A DNA stretch of 64,000 bases from Bacillota bacterium (GTDB taxonomy: Bacteria; Bacillota; Clostridia; Lachnospirales; Lachnospiraceae). Of this stretch, positions 8,589 through 17,004 are shown in pieces (position 1 is the first letter of the stretch; the number at the start of each line of letters is the position of its first letter). The notes under the pieces are model-generated. The model had not been told where the DNA came from, ran no database searches, and was given only the letters and a program-made list of their open reading frames with translations. The position numbers and the translations under genes are program-made. The stretch spans positions 372,001 to 436,000 of the forward strand of contig JAEWQV010000014.1 in assembly GCA_023399055.1 (NCBI GenBank), written 5' to 3'.

Positions 8589-8700
8589 ATATGTTATATT
8601 ATAACTCGATTTTAATAGGATATTAAAAGAATCGGTAGTTACATTTGTCACGAAAGGTGGGAAATATCTCGGATTTACATTGTATCGGGATATAACATAT
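8589..8700. promoter_or_regulatory. Inverted-repeat region before the exporter operon
   Basis: ATATGTTATAT (8589-8599) and ATATAACATAT (8690-8700) are perfect 11-base inverted copies bracketing the space between the MATE gene and the ABC operon; each is next to a CCCGATA-like sequence. On the minus strand TATAAT (complement of 8598-8603) could be the -10 of the operon, with a poor -35. The repeats could be operators for the linked response regulator. Evidence is pattern only. Confidence 0.3.
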
Positions 8701-8702
8701 TT

Positions 8703-10022
8703 TTAAAAGACTTGGTTAGCCCAATTTGCTTTTTTATAATAGAAAAGAAATACAACAGAGCTAAGGAACCAGGTCAAAGGATAAGCCCAGAAGATCACTT
8801 GGATATCTGGAATTAATTTTACCATGATTGTTATGTACGTAATACGGATTGCACACCAGCAAACCAACATAACTACCATAGGAACCGTGGATTTACCAGC
8901 TCCTCTTAACACTCCAGCAAGGCAATGGGATAATGCTAGCAGGCAAAAAAACAGCGCTTCTGTTCTAGTTTGAAGAACACCATATGCAATAACCTCCGGT
9001 TGACTGTTAAAAAAGCGAACCAATACGGGTGCAAATAGCCACAATACAACTCCAATCGTTTCTGCTAAAAGTACGCCGGTTAATATTCCAAAACGTGCGC
9101 CTTTTTTCGCTCGTTCATATTGCTTCGCTCCAAAATTCTGACTAATAAAGGTAGTTAATGACACGCTGAAACTTGTGATGGGTAAGAAGGCAAACCCCTC
9201 TAATTTGGAATAACTTCCGCACCCGGCCATAGCGTTTGAACCAAAGGAATTGATATTAGATTGAACAATTACATTTGCAAAGCCAATTACTGAGTTTTGA
9301 ACACCGGTTGGAATTCCCATTTTCAATAGACTAGCTAGCATTCTACGATGTATTTTAATTTGTCTGATACTAACCCTATGTACTCCGTCAACCCTTAGAA
9401 GTTTTAGGAAGCCAAGAAGTGCACTAACAAATTGTGCAATTACCGTTGCAATCGCTGAACCACTGATACCAAAGTCTAAAATCGCAACAAATAATATTTC
9501 CAGTATAACATTAATGACGGATGATATAATTAGATAGTAAAGTGGACTTTTGCTATCCCCCACTGCTTGAAAAATTCCCATGCAGGCATTATACATAACG
9601 ATGGCAATGCCACCAGCAAAATATAATCGAAAATATAAAATGGAATTTGGAAGCACGTCAACAGGTGTTCCCATCATTCTTAACATCCAGGGGGTAAATA
9701 TCATTCCTGCCGCTGTAATTATAATTCCTGCTATTAATCCAAAAGCAATTGTAGTATGTACTGCAACCGACAGCTCCTTTGTTTCTTTCGCTCCATAATA
9801 GCGTGCGATTATAACGCTGGAACCAACAAAGATACCATTAATAAACCCAACAATCAAAAATATCAAACTGCCGGAGGAACTAACTGCAGCCAGTGCATCT
9901 TTTCCCAGTACATTCCCTACAACCAGAGAAGCTACAATCGTGTAAAGCTGCTGAAATAGGTTGCCTAGAAAAATTGGCATTGCAAATAGAATTATTTTTT
10001 TAGATATTTTACCTTCTGTCAC
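8703..10022 (-). CDS. MATE-family multidrug/metabolite exporter
   Basis: 439 residues with 12 predicted membrane helices in two repeats. The N-terminus (KKIILFAMPIFLGNLFQQLY) and the internal repeat start (LKMGIPTGVQNSVIGFANVI) are characteristic of MATE Na+ or H+ antiporters of the DinF/NorM group common in clostridia. Start is GTG with a modest AGGA site about 9-11 bases upstream. It is read in the same direction as the ABC operon but is separated from it by 127 bases. Substrate unknown. Confidence 0.88.
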   Translation of the reverse strand: MTEGKISKKIILFAMPIFLGNLFQQLYTIVASLVVGNVLGKDALAAVSSSGSLIFLIVGFINGIFVGSSVIIARYYGAKETKELSVAVHTTIAFGLIAGIIITAAGMIFTPWMLRMMGTPVDVLPNSILYFRLYFAGGIAIVMYNACMGIFQAVGDSKSPLYYLIISSVINVILEILFVAILDFGISGSAIATVIAQFVSALLGFLKLLRVDGVHRVSIRQIKIHRRMLASLLKMGIPTGVQNSVIGFANVIVQSNINSFGSNAMAGCGSYSKLEGFAFLPITSFSVSLTTFISQNFGAKQYERAKKGARFGILTGVLLAETIGVVLWLFAPVLVRFFNSQPEVIAYGVLQTRTEALFFCLLALSHCLAGVLRGAGKSTVPMVVMLVCWCAIRITYITIMVKLIPDIQVIFWAYPLTWFLSSVVFLFYYKKANWANQVF

Positions 10023-10106
10023 TTTTTTATCCGTCCTGTTCTTTATTCTACATAGTAATTTTATTATCGTAACTATTCAAAAACCAAGCTCAAAACCTTT
10101 GGCTCC

Positions 10107-10268
10107 TTATTGTTTTGATTTCCTACCAATTATATTGAAAACAAACTTTAATTCCCTCTCAAATCCAGCTCCCAAATGGAGCCATATTTTCTGTTTGATA
10201 GGAACAAACAACATAATAAAATCCAATAATAATTGGGCACTTAAAACGTTCCACTTCTGACCGTAATC
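10107..10268 (-). pseudogene. Possible short coding remnant upstream of the MATE gene
   Basis: A stop-free stretch of 53 codons contains NVLSAQLLLDFIMLFVPIKQ and ends RKSKQ-stop at 10107. It has the look of coding sequence and one internal ATG at 10214 but no ribosome binding site. I do not recognise a family. The 10023-10394 interval otherwise shows no gene, promoter or terminator that I can support. Confidence 0.25.
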
Positions 10269-10394
10269 TTAATATAACCCTCTCTGGTAATAGATGCAAT
10301 ACAAAAGCTCTTACTGAATTATATATTTTATGTCATATAGCAAAATTTCCGTGTTGCCAGTCTTCCAGCTTTGCTGTGAATCTTCGTCGAAATA

Positions 10395-11249
10395 TTATTT
10401 AAAAGCATCTACATTTTCTTTAGCAAATGTTTCAAATGTACGTGGTTGCTTGCCTGTTAGCTTATAAAAGTCATCTGTTACATCTTTAGCTGTACCCATC
10501 CTTGTCATAAAATATAGTGCTACGGTAACGTTCACATATTTCTTATCAAGGCCACGGTTATTTATATAATAACTTCTATAATTCAGAAAACCCGGCTTGT
10601 CATAAATTATCTTTCTACCGGTCACTTTACTTAGAATATTAGCTACTTGATAATAATCTAATGCTTCTGGCCCGGTAAGTGTATGTGCGGTATTCTTATA
10701 CTTCTCTGCTTCATGTAATACAGTAGCTACAGCCAGACCAATATCTGCCGTATCAATAAAGCTGGTTTTACTTTTTCCAGCTGGTACAAATATTTTACCC
10801 TGTGCTTTAATTTCATTGGAATGTATACCGGATACATTTTGCATAAAGAAGCCTGGACGTATGTGAGCAAAGGGAATCCCCTTTTTCTCAATATACTTTT
10901 CAATTTTATGATGCGGAGGGATGGTATTATTTTCAACTCCCATAAGGGACAAAAATGCTATGAGTTTAATATTATGCTTTTGCGCTGCGTCAATAAAGGG
11001 GAACAAATCTTCCGGCTTACCTAGATGAGGTGGTCTCATGAGAAATATTCGATCTACACCTTTAAGTGCCTTATCAAAGGTTTGCTGTTTTGTTAAATCC
11101 AAATGGACTGCTTCAAGTTTGTCACCAAACTTTGCTTTAAGTTTTATTATATCTGTACCGGCGGCAATAACCTCTTCTCCCATTTTTATTAATTCTTTCA
11201 CTACATAGGAACCTACATTTCCCGACGCACCTGTAACAAGTATTTTCAT
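10395..11249 (-). CDS. NmrA/SDR-type NAD(P)-binding oxidoreductase
   Basis: 284 residues. The N-terminal Rossmann motif GASGNVGSYV and the atypical-SDR pattern (HHKIEKYIEKKGIPFAHIRPGFFMQN) place it with NmrA-like and quinone oxidoreductase (QorB/YtfG-like) proteins that use NAD(P)H. No YxxxK of classical SDRs at the usual site. The ATG follows the TAA of marR with no gap, and its GAGGTG site lies in the end of marR, so the two are co-translated. A marR-controlled NAD(P)H enzyme of this kind often deals with quinones or other electrophiles; that is inference. Confidence 0.8.
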   Translation of the reverse strand: MKILVTGASGNVGSYVVKELIKMGEEVIAAGTDIIKLKAKFGDKLEAVHLDLTKQQTFDKALKGVDRIFLMRPPHLGKPEDLFPFIDAAQKHNIKLIAFLSLMGVENNTIPPHHKIEKYIEKKGIPFAHIRPGFFMQNVSGIHSNEIKAQGKIFVPAGKSKTSFIDTADIGLAVATVLHEAEKYKNTAHTLTGPEALDYYQVANILSKVTGRKIIYDKPGFLNYRSYYINNRGLDKKYVNVTVALYFMTRMGTAKDVTDDFYKLTGKQPRTFETFAKENVDAFK

Positions 11250-11672
11250 TTATTTCACCTCTGCTAATATGGCATTTGCCTTTTGTAATAATTCGATTAA
11301 TTTAGTAAATTCTTCTTCACCCATCTTTTCATTAAGTAACTCCATTGATTTGAAATACTCATCAAACGTTATTTCAACCAGATTTTTTCCTTTTTCTGTT
11401 GTCCTAAGAGTATAACTTCTGCCATCTTCTAAGGCAGGTGCTTTTGTCAAATATTCCTTTTTCATTAGAACATTGATTATTGCTGTAACTGAGGGCTTTG
11501 CAATTTTAAAAAATTGACTAATCATTATTGGTGTAACTGGTGCATTTTGCTTTTGTATAAATATAAGAACACCCATTTCACTTGCTCTAATTGGAATATC
11601 TCTTTTGGTATTCATATATAATCGACAAAACATACCGACGATATCTGCGCTGTATATAAGGTTGCTTTCCAT
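11250..11672 (-). CDS. MarR-family transcriptional regulator
   Basis: 140 residues with the winged-helix pattern: APVTPIMISQFFKIAKPSVTA for the recognition helices and EDGRSYTLRTTEKGKNL for the wing. MarR proteins act as dimers on palindromes and release DNA on binding phenolic or oxidising ligands. A 25-base palindrome overlaps its own promoter at 11682-11706, which points to autorepression and to joint control of the downstream oxidoreductase gene. GGAGG lies only 4 bases before the ATG. Confidence 0.9.
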   Translation of the reverse strand: MESNLIYSADIVGMFCRLYMNTKRDIPIRASEMGVLIFIQKQNAPVTPIMISQFFKIAKPSVTAIINVLMKKEYLTKAPALEDGRSYTLRTTEKGKNLVEITFDEYFKSMELLNEKMGEEEFTKLIELLQKANAILAEVK

Positions 11673-11681
11673 GATTCCTCC

Positions 11682-11733
11682 ATATAGTTAGTTAGACTAA
11701 CTATATTATAGCTTCAATTCATTTACTTGTCAA
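11682..11733 (-). promoter_or_regulatory. marR promoter with overlapping MarR operator
   Basis: On the minus strand TTGACA (complement of 11728-11733) and TATAAT (complement of 11705-11710) are separated by exactly 17 bases, a full sigma-A consensus. Immediately downstream, ATATAGTTAG (11682-11691) and CTAACTATAT (11697-11706) form perfect 10-base arms around TTAGA, touching the -10 box and the start point. The inner TAGTTAGACTAACTA is itself palindromic. The position fits repression by the MarR protein. Confidence 0.8.
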
Positions 11734-11750
11734 TAAATCCACGATAAGAA

Positions 11751-11779
11751 ACACGTCAAGTCGTTTCAACTTGTCGTGT
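11751..11779. repeat. Short hairpin repeat with CAAGTCGTTTCAACTTG core
   Basis: ACACGTCAAGT (11751-11761) and ACTTGTCGTGT (11769-11779) form 11-base arms with one mismatch around CGTTTCA. A near copy of the core, CAAGTCGTTTCACTTG, occurs at 29685-29700, and a looser form at 30137-30165. All are in intergenic DNA next to terminators. Confidence 0.45.
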
Positions 11780-11792
11780 ATTAAAGCTAAAA

Positions 11793-11834
11793 ACACCTCA
11801 CAACTTGATTTATAGTTTAAAAGTTGTAAGGTGT
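11793..11834 (-). terminator. Rho-independent terminator of the 680-residue secreted protein gene
   Basis: ACACCTCACAACTT (11793-11806) pairs with AAGTTGTAAGGTGT (11821-11834) with one mismatch; read on the minus strand the stem is followed by TTTTTAGCTTT. It begins 18 bases after the stop codon at 11852. Confidence 0.75.
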
Positions 11835-11851
11835 CTTATTAGTTCTATATT

Positions 11852-13894
11852 TTATTTTACTTTTAAATTAATATAGGAATAATCACTATATACCTTTGTA
11901 TTTCCAACATATCGATATGCCCTAACCTTATAATAGTATACTTTGCCTTTTATAATACCGGTGTTAGTGTAGAGTGTATTTTTGTTTGAGGTTCTATAGA
12001 CATAGGTACCGTTCTTTGAGGTAGCTCGATATATTTCATAACCACTTGCACCACTTATCGCTTTCCAGGAAAGTTGTATTTTGCTGTTCTTATTATAATA
12101 AACATAAGCAGAAGGCGTGGCTAACACTGGCTTAGCAGATAATAGGTTGGTATAATTTCCATATACCTTTGTAGAATCAACATAATTATAGGCTCTTACT
12201 TTATAATAATACGTCTTACCTGTAACAAGATTAGTATCTGTAAAGTTTAAAGTTCTTGTTGTTGCTATATCTGTATAGGTCCCATTCTTTGAGGTAGCTC
12301 GGTATACTTTATAGCCATAGGCATTGGGTGCTGCGCTCCAGGAAACTTTCACCCTATTATAGGAAATAGGATTAACAGTAATGGAACCTGTTATCTTAAA
12401 AATCTCGCTAACATCCTTTAAATCGGTATGATAGAAAAATGCTGTTGCGTCAGTTAGCCTTGTACTAAAGATAGTTCTGGTATGGAGAACCGTACCATAG
12501 ATATTGGCTTGATTATCACATATAGTCATCAGCGTCTTTTCTTTATTGGCCCACCCCATAAATATAAATACATGGGTAGCATGTCCGCCCACTAAATTAC
12601 CATATTTGTCAGTCGTAAAGCCTATATCCCCTGGTTGTAACAGGGTAAGGTCCATTTCCCTTTTCCAGCCCCTAGCAGCTAAGTGACTATCAACTTGGTT
12701 TGTTCTGGAGGTTGCATTTGGAATATTCATACCTAATCTTCTAAATGCCTCACTTACTGTGTAGGCACAATTATTTGTAATAATTCCATTATGTAATTCT
12801 ATTGCTCTAGCCAGAACACTATTTCTATTTTCTAAGCTTGACATATATAAAAACAGGCTGGAACCGATACTTTTATCCAAGGTTTTTACAGTAATAGTCG
12901 GAGTATATTCACTATATATTACATTTTCGTTTGTAGAAATATAGGCTCTGACTTTGTAGTAATAGATTGATCCAGTTTTTAACCCAGAGTCACTAAACTC
13001 ATTCTGTTGAACTGTAGCTATTTTAACATATTCACCATTAATGGAACCTGACCTATAAACCTCATAACCAGTTACTTCTGAAACAACAGACCAAAGAACT
13101 TTAACAGCATCATAATTTTGAGCTATAGCAAACTCACCACTTGGTACTGTTATATTAGATACAACAACGTTACAGGTTGCTGTAAATCCTCCATCTTCTG
13201 TGGTTGCGGTTATAGTGGCATTTCCTGTCATTATAGCATTGATTACACCTGATTCGGTAACTGTTAATATTTCTGGGTTGCTACTTGTCCAATTAATCTT
13301 TTGATTCGTAGCATTTGCAGGAGTTATTGTTGGTAATAAGCTTATGCTTTCACCCGGTAATAAGGTCAAAGAAGATTCATCTAATATAATTCCAGTTACT
13401 AATTCAATATCAGGAATTGGCGTGATTTCTGGTTCAGCTTTAAATGCTTCTGTTATAAAGCCATTCCAGGGATTACTAAAACCGATTTTATTTGAGTCAT
13501 AATAAATCTTAAATTCGGAAGAACTGTTATTAAAGACTTGAGCACCAATTGTTGGTGCATTTCCTAAAAACTTTACGCTTTTTAAATTAGGACAATAGCT
13601 AAATGCATTGTCGCCTATGTAAACTACACTCTCTGGTATCACTATGTTTGTTATGGTTTGATTAGCGTAAAACATGTACATATTTATTCCTACTACAACC
13701 TGTCCATTTATCTCATCAGGTATTGTAATGTCTGATTCAGTACCTAAGTAACCAGTAATTGTTATACCATTTTCACGTGCCTCATATGTAAAATTACTTA
13801 CATCAGCATAAGCTATTTGATGTGGAAACAATAGGAAAATAAATATGGTTGAAGTAATAAAAATAAGACTAGACTTTACTTTAGTAATTTTCAT
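11852..13894 (-). CDS. Secreted multidomain protein: BspA-type LRR, Ig-like, FN3 and a Cys-His peptidase domain
   Basis: 680 residues with a signal peptide (1-30). In order: a BspA/LRR_5 segment (about 50-130; IPESVVYIGDNAFSYCPNL), a Big_2 Ig-like domain (about 165-245; WTSSNPEILTVTESGVI), one FN3 domain (250-340), a papain-like/NlpC-CHAP-type domain (about 355-495) with Cys in NNCAYTVSEAFRRLG and His in GGHATHVFIFMG, preceded by the LLQPGDIGF motif, and two more FN3 domains to the C-terminus. Such enzymes cut peptidoglycan peptides; the repeats probably bind wall or carbohydrate. No LPXTG or SLH anchor. AAGGAG is 8 bases before the ATG. Monocistronic. Confidence 0.8.
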   Translation of the reverse strand: MKITKVKSSLIFITSTIFIFLLFPHQIAYADVSNFTYEARENGITITGYLGTESDITIPDEINGQVVVGINMYMFYANQTITNIVIPESVVYIGDNAFSYCPNLKSVKFLGNAPTIGAQVFNNSSSEFKIYYDSNKIGFSNPWNGFITEAFKAEPEITPIPDIELVTGIILDESSLTLLPGESISLLPTITPANATNQKINWTSSNPEILTVTESGVINAIMTGNATITATTEDGGFTATCNVVVSNITVPSGEFAIAQNYDAVKVLWSVVSEVTGYEVYRSGSINGEYVKIATVQQNEFSDSGLKTGSIYYYKVRAYISTNENVIYSEYTPTITVKTLDKSIGSSLFLYMSSLENRNSVLARAIELHNGIITNNCAYTVSEAFRRLGMNIPNATSRTNQVDSHLAARGWKREMDLTLLQPGDIGFTTDKYGNLVGGHATHVFIFMGWANKEKTLMTICDNQANIYGTVLHTRTIFSTRLTDATAFFYHTDLKDVSEIFKITGSITVNPISYNRVKVSWSAAPNAYGYKVYRATSKNGTYTDIATTRTLNFTDTNLVTGKTYYYKVRAYNYVDSTKVYGNYTNLLSAKPVLATPSAYVYYNKNSKIQLSWKAISGASGYEIYRATSKNGTYVYRTSNKNTLYTNTGIIKGKVYYYKVRAYRYVGNTKVYSDYSYINLKVK

Positions 13895-13983
13895 TGGCGG
13901 TACTCCTTATCGTTGGTATAACTATATTATCGCATAAACAGTCCAACAAATTAACAAGTAAAATTTACCATTTAAACTTAGCA

Positions 13984-14025
13984 AAGGAGCTGCTGCAAAA
14001 ACTTTTTTGATTTGCAACAGCCCTT
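13984..14025 (-). terminator. Probable terminator after the GyrI-like gene
   Basis: AAGGAGCTGCTGCAAA (13984-13999) and TTTGCAACAGCCCTT (14011-14025) form an imperfect stem with an A/T-rich loop, about 50 bases past the stop at 14075. The T-run after it on the minus strand is weak. Confidence 0.45.
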
Positions 14026-14074
14026 AACATAGTATCTCGTCTTATAGTCACTAAGTATTATAAGAAATCTATTT

Positions 14075-14695
14075 TTAATTTTTACTTACATGAAATCGAA
14101 GTACAGTTTTCAATTTACTACTCTCGGTCTTTCGAGGATCTGAAAGGTATATTTCCCTATGAGTAAGGCAACTTCTGCTATAACCATTATCAGTACAGTA
14201 TTGCTTCATAATTTTGAAACTCTCAGGTTCATCATCATACGATCCTAAATGAAGCATTTGACAACATAATCCTTCGGTAATTGTCTCGATTTTAATTCTA
14301 TCAAGATAGGTATTCGCTTTCTTCTTCTTTACTTCAAAAATAAACCTTTCAAATAAATCACTGGTTAAAAAATCAGGTTGACGAATCATAATAGAGTATG
14401 CAAAGTTGCTTTTATCTGTTAATGGTTTACTTTTGTCAACTAAATCCCAGACACCTTCTAACGGAAATACGGTATAGTCATAATAACCGATCGGAACATC
14501 TTTGCTCTTATACGACATTTTCACTGTATAACTGAAGCCATAGAGTGCTTGCGTTGCAAGTGCAAACTCATCACCATTGGGGTCACCCTCACCTTCAATT
14601 ATAGCAAAAGTCATGGAAGGCACATCAATGATACTGGGTTTAATCTTTGGTAAATATAAATCTTTATAGTCCTTCTTATAATCTATTTTGCCCAT
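14075..14695 (-). CDS. GyrI-like small-molecule-binding domain protein
   Basis: 206 residues forming a stand-alone GyrI-like/effector-binding protein. Typical features are KPSIIDVPSMTFAIIEGEGD at the start of the domain, YDYTVFPLEGVWDL, the QPDFLTSDLFERF segment and a final EIYLSDPRKTESSKLKTVLR segment, as in SAV1322/Lin2189-type proteins. Members bind or hydrolyse small hydrophobic or cationic toxicants. GGAGG is placed well before the ATG. No helix-turn-helix domain is attached. Confidence 0.78.
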   Translation of the reverse strand: MGKIDYKKDYKDLYLPKIKPSIIDVPSMTFAIIEGEGDPNGDEFALATQALYGFSYTVKMSYKSKDVPIGYYDYTVFPLEGVWDLVDKSKPLTDKSNFAYSIMIRQPDFLTSDLFERFIFEVKKKKANTYLDRIKIETITEGLCCQMLHLGSYDDEPESFKIMKQYCTDNGYSRSCLTHREIYLSDPRKTESSKLKTVLRFHVSKN

Positions 14696-14760
14696 TCTAT
14701 TCCTCCATTATTAAATAAATAGAAATCTAGTTATCCATCTAATTAGCTATAGTTAACATA

Positions 14761-15507
14761 TCAGTCCTTTTCTACCTTGTACTGCCAATTCCAGTCTCCA
14801 TGATAAATCATTCTTTTATTCATTCCACCATCGATAGTAAATGTTTCACCGGTAATAAAATTCTGATTACATAAATAAAGTACCATAGTAGAAATATCCT
14901 TTGGGGTTCCTATTTTGCCAGCTGGAATTGCAGCCTTATCTGCTTGACTGAAGTCGTAACCTTCATTTACATTAATCCAGCCTGGAGCGATGCAATTAAC
15001 TAATACCTCCGGACCCAAAGACATTGCTAATGCATGAGTCAATGCTACAATTCCGCCTTTTGTGCTTGCGTATGCTTCGCTATCTGGTTCAGATTGAAAA
15101 GCTCTGGAAGATGCTATATTAATGATTCGTCCATGAGTTTTCTCCAGTTCAGCTTTACATAATCGGCTTAATTCATAAGGTGCTTTTAACCCTACGGATA
15201 AGGTGTAATCAAATTCATCATAGGATAAATCAGATAAAATTCCTTTATTTCCTCTACATGCGTTGTTGACCAAAACATCGATTCTTTGTAGCTTCTCTAG
15301 ACCGAACTGAACAAATTCACTAAGTTTATCAGGATTAGCTACATCACCATAAAAGTAATATAAATTAGGCTTGTCTATTATAAAATCACGGGAATTATTT
15401 TCATCGAAGTCAATGAAACATACCTTATCGCCAGCTTCTATAAAATCCAGGCAGATTTGCTTGCCAATACCGTGCCCGCCTCCAGTTACTAGGATACCTC
15501 TATTCAT
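14761..15507 (-). CDS. SDR-family short-chain dehydrogenase
   Basis: 248 residues of a classical SDR: cofactor motif TGGGHGIGK at residues 8-16, NNACRG, catalytic Ser in NIASSRAF, YASTKGG with catalytic Tyr and Lys, and a GGMNKRMIYHGDW C-terminus. The Asp after beta-2 (FIDFDEN) suggests NAD rather than NADP. The substrate cannot be told; glucose or 3-oxoacyl substrates are common in relatives. GAAGGAG precedes the ATG. About 66 bases separate it from the GyrI-like gene upstream, so the two may be cotranscribed. Confidence 0.82.
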   Translation of the reverse strand: MNRGILVTGGGHGIGKQICLDFIEAGDKVCFIDFDENNSRDFIIDKPNLYYFYGDVANPDKLSEFVQFGLEKLQRIDVLVNNACRGNKGILSDLSYDEFDYTLSVGLKAPYELSRLCKAELEKTHGRIINIASSRAFQSEPDSEAYASTKGGIVALTHALAMSLGPEVLVNCIAPGWINVNEGYDFSQADKAAIPAGKIGTPKDISTMVLYLCNQNFITGETFTIDGGMNKRMIYHGDWNWQYKVEKD

Positions 15508-15701
15508 ATACTGTCTCCTTCTCAGCTTATTCCTATTGTCATTAATTCTATATTATTTTATCCGTCAAAATATTATTAATCCTGTGGCTTTAATTGTATC
15601 ATATCTTTAAGGATTACACCATACATTACCATTCTCCATTTAACTAACACTATTTTGAATTGTTTTGACATACTTCAGCTCATTAAAACCAACAAAAAAC
15701 A

Positions 15702-15733
15702 GCTCAAAACCGCATGGATAAAAGGTTTTAAGC
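15702..15733 (-). terminator. Terminator of the tRNA-Ser gene
   Basis: On the minus strand GCTTAAAACC pairs with GGTTTTGAGC (complement of 15724-15733 and 15702-15711), with one G-U pair, and is followed by TGTTTTTTG. It starts 14 bases after the tRNA 3' end. Confidence 0.75.
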
Positions 15734-15746
15734 CATTTTACTTGAG

Positions 15747-15832
15747 CGGAAGCGGTGGGATTCGAACCCACGAACCCGTTAAGGTTACCTGATTTCGAGT
15801 CAGGGCCGTTATGACCACTTCGATACGCTTCC
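15747..15832 (-). tRNA. tRNA-Ser(CGA)
   Basis: The 7-base acceptor stem GGAAGCG/CGCTTCC, the anticodon arm CCTGA-CTCGAAA-TCAGG giving anticodon CGA (reads UCG), a long variable arm typical of serine tRNA, and the T arm with GGGTTCGAATCCC are all present. The discriminator base is G, as expected for serine tRNAs. The CCA end is not encoded. The gene is transcribed alone, after holA and before the SDR gene. Confidence 0.93.
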
Positions 15833-15941
15833 ATATATATGTTAGCTCTTATCATCGATTTCAATATGAATTGAAATCGAAAGAAAGAGGAAACAACCAA
15901 TAAAGTATACAATATAGATATAGCAATTAGATACTTAGCAA

Positions 15942-16919
15942 TTATTTCTTACTAAAGGTAATAATAAATAACTCAACACCGATCTTTTCAACCATTCTGC
16001 CTGTCTTAATCTGCTCCTCAACATCTGTACCAAACTCCAGTGCTTCCTTTAAACGTTTGGTATTAAAATTCTTAGCTTGCGTTAAGTACTTATTTACTGC
16101 AAAAGGTGGAACTCCAACTTTCTCGCTAATAGAAGAGGAATTATAACCTAAGGCTTGCAGGCTTTTCGATTGCATAAGAATATTAAAATGCCGAATGATA
16201 AGATATAAAATAGACATCGGCTTTTCTCTCACGGATAGCAAATCATAATAAAGCATAAGTGCTTTATTGGATTGCTTTCCGGCAATCGCATCAATCATTT
16301 GAAAGATTTTACCCTGAACCTGTGCTGTCACAACAGCATCGATATCAGCTGTAGTAACAATCTCCCGTCCAATGGTATAACTAATAATTTTCTCAACTTC
16401 ATTACAGATATTCATCATATCGGTTCCAGTTCTTTCTAATAGGTATAGAATACTGGCTTCTGTAATTTTCCTACCTTCCTGTTCCAAAAGTGATGCTGCA
16501 AAAAGCTTTAAATTCTGCTCATCCATACCATTCATTTCCGAAACAGTTCCATGATCCCTTACGAGTTTAAATAATTTGCTTCGCTTGTCAATTTCTGTTT
16601 CCACAAAGACAACAACGGTGCTTTCCGGTATCTGTGAAATCAACTCACTTAGGTCACTCTGGTTTTTAAACAAATGACTATTCTCAATTAAAATCAATCT
16701 TCGCTCTGAAAAAAAAGGAAGTGTCTGTGCATCTTCTGCAACCTTTCGGACATCAATGCCAGTTCCTTCATAATAGGAATAGTTCATGTCTCCGTCATCG
16801 GGAAGAAGCGCGTTTTTCAGCTTATCTCGGTAAAGCTTCTTAAGATACTCCTCACTACCATATAAAAGATAGTACTGTTTGAAGCTTCCAGTTTTTATAT
16901 GCTCCTTTATCACCTTCAT
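15942..16919 (-). CDS. holA: DNA polymerase III subunit delta (clamp loader)
   Basis: 325 residues. Delta opens the beta sliding clamp in the clamp-loader complex. Family marks are the N-terminal YYLLYGSEEYLKK (degenerate P-loop domain), RRLILIENSHLF, the VVFVETEIDKRSKL segment and the C-terminal helical collar domain. An in-frame start at 16937 would put the TAGGAG site inside the gene, so the ATG at 16919, 8 bases after it, is the start. It lies downstream of lepB, with a gap of 85 bases. Confidence 0.92.
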   Translation of the reverse strand: MKVIKEHIKTGSFKQYYLLYGSEEYLKKLYRDKLKNALLPDDGDMNYSYYEGTGIDVRKVAEDAQTLPFFSERRLILIENSHLFKNQSDLSELISQIPESTVVVFVETEIDKRSKLFKLVRDHGTVSEMNGMDEQNLKLFAASLLEQEGRKITEASILYLLERTGTDMMNICNEVEKIISYTIGREIVTTADIDAVVTAQVQGKIFQMIDAIAGKQSNKALMLYYDLLSVREKPMSILYLIIRHFNILMQSKSLQALGYNSSSISEKVGVPPFAVNKYLTQAKNFNTKRLKEALEFGTDVEEQIKTGRMVEKIGVELFIITFSKK

Positions 16920-17004
16920 ACGAATGACTCCTACCAAGTCAGAACATTAATTATTCTATCGAATTCATATGTAAATTGCAAGAACAAATTGAAATCCATT
17001 TATT

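Noticed and set aside
9961..10260. 100-codon plus-strand open frame
   Set aside because: It begins inside the MATE gene on the other strand, has no ribosome site and no recognisable motif; it is antisense to a better coding candidate.
15640..15912. 90-codon minus-strand open frame
   Set aside because: It spans the tRNA-Ser gene and its terminator, so it is not a protein gene.
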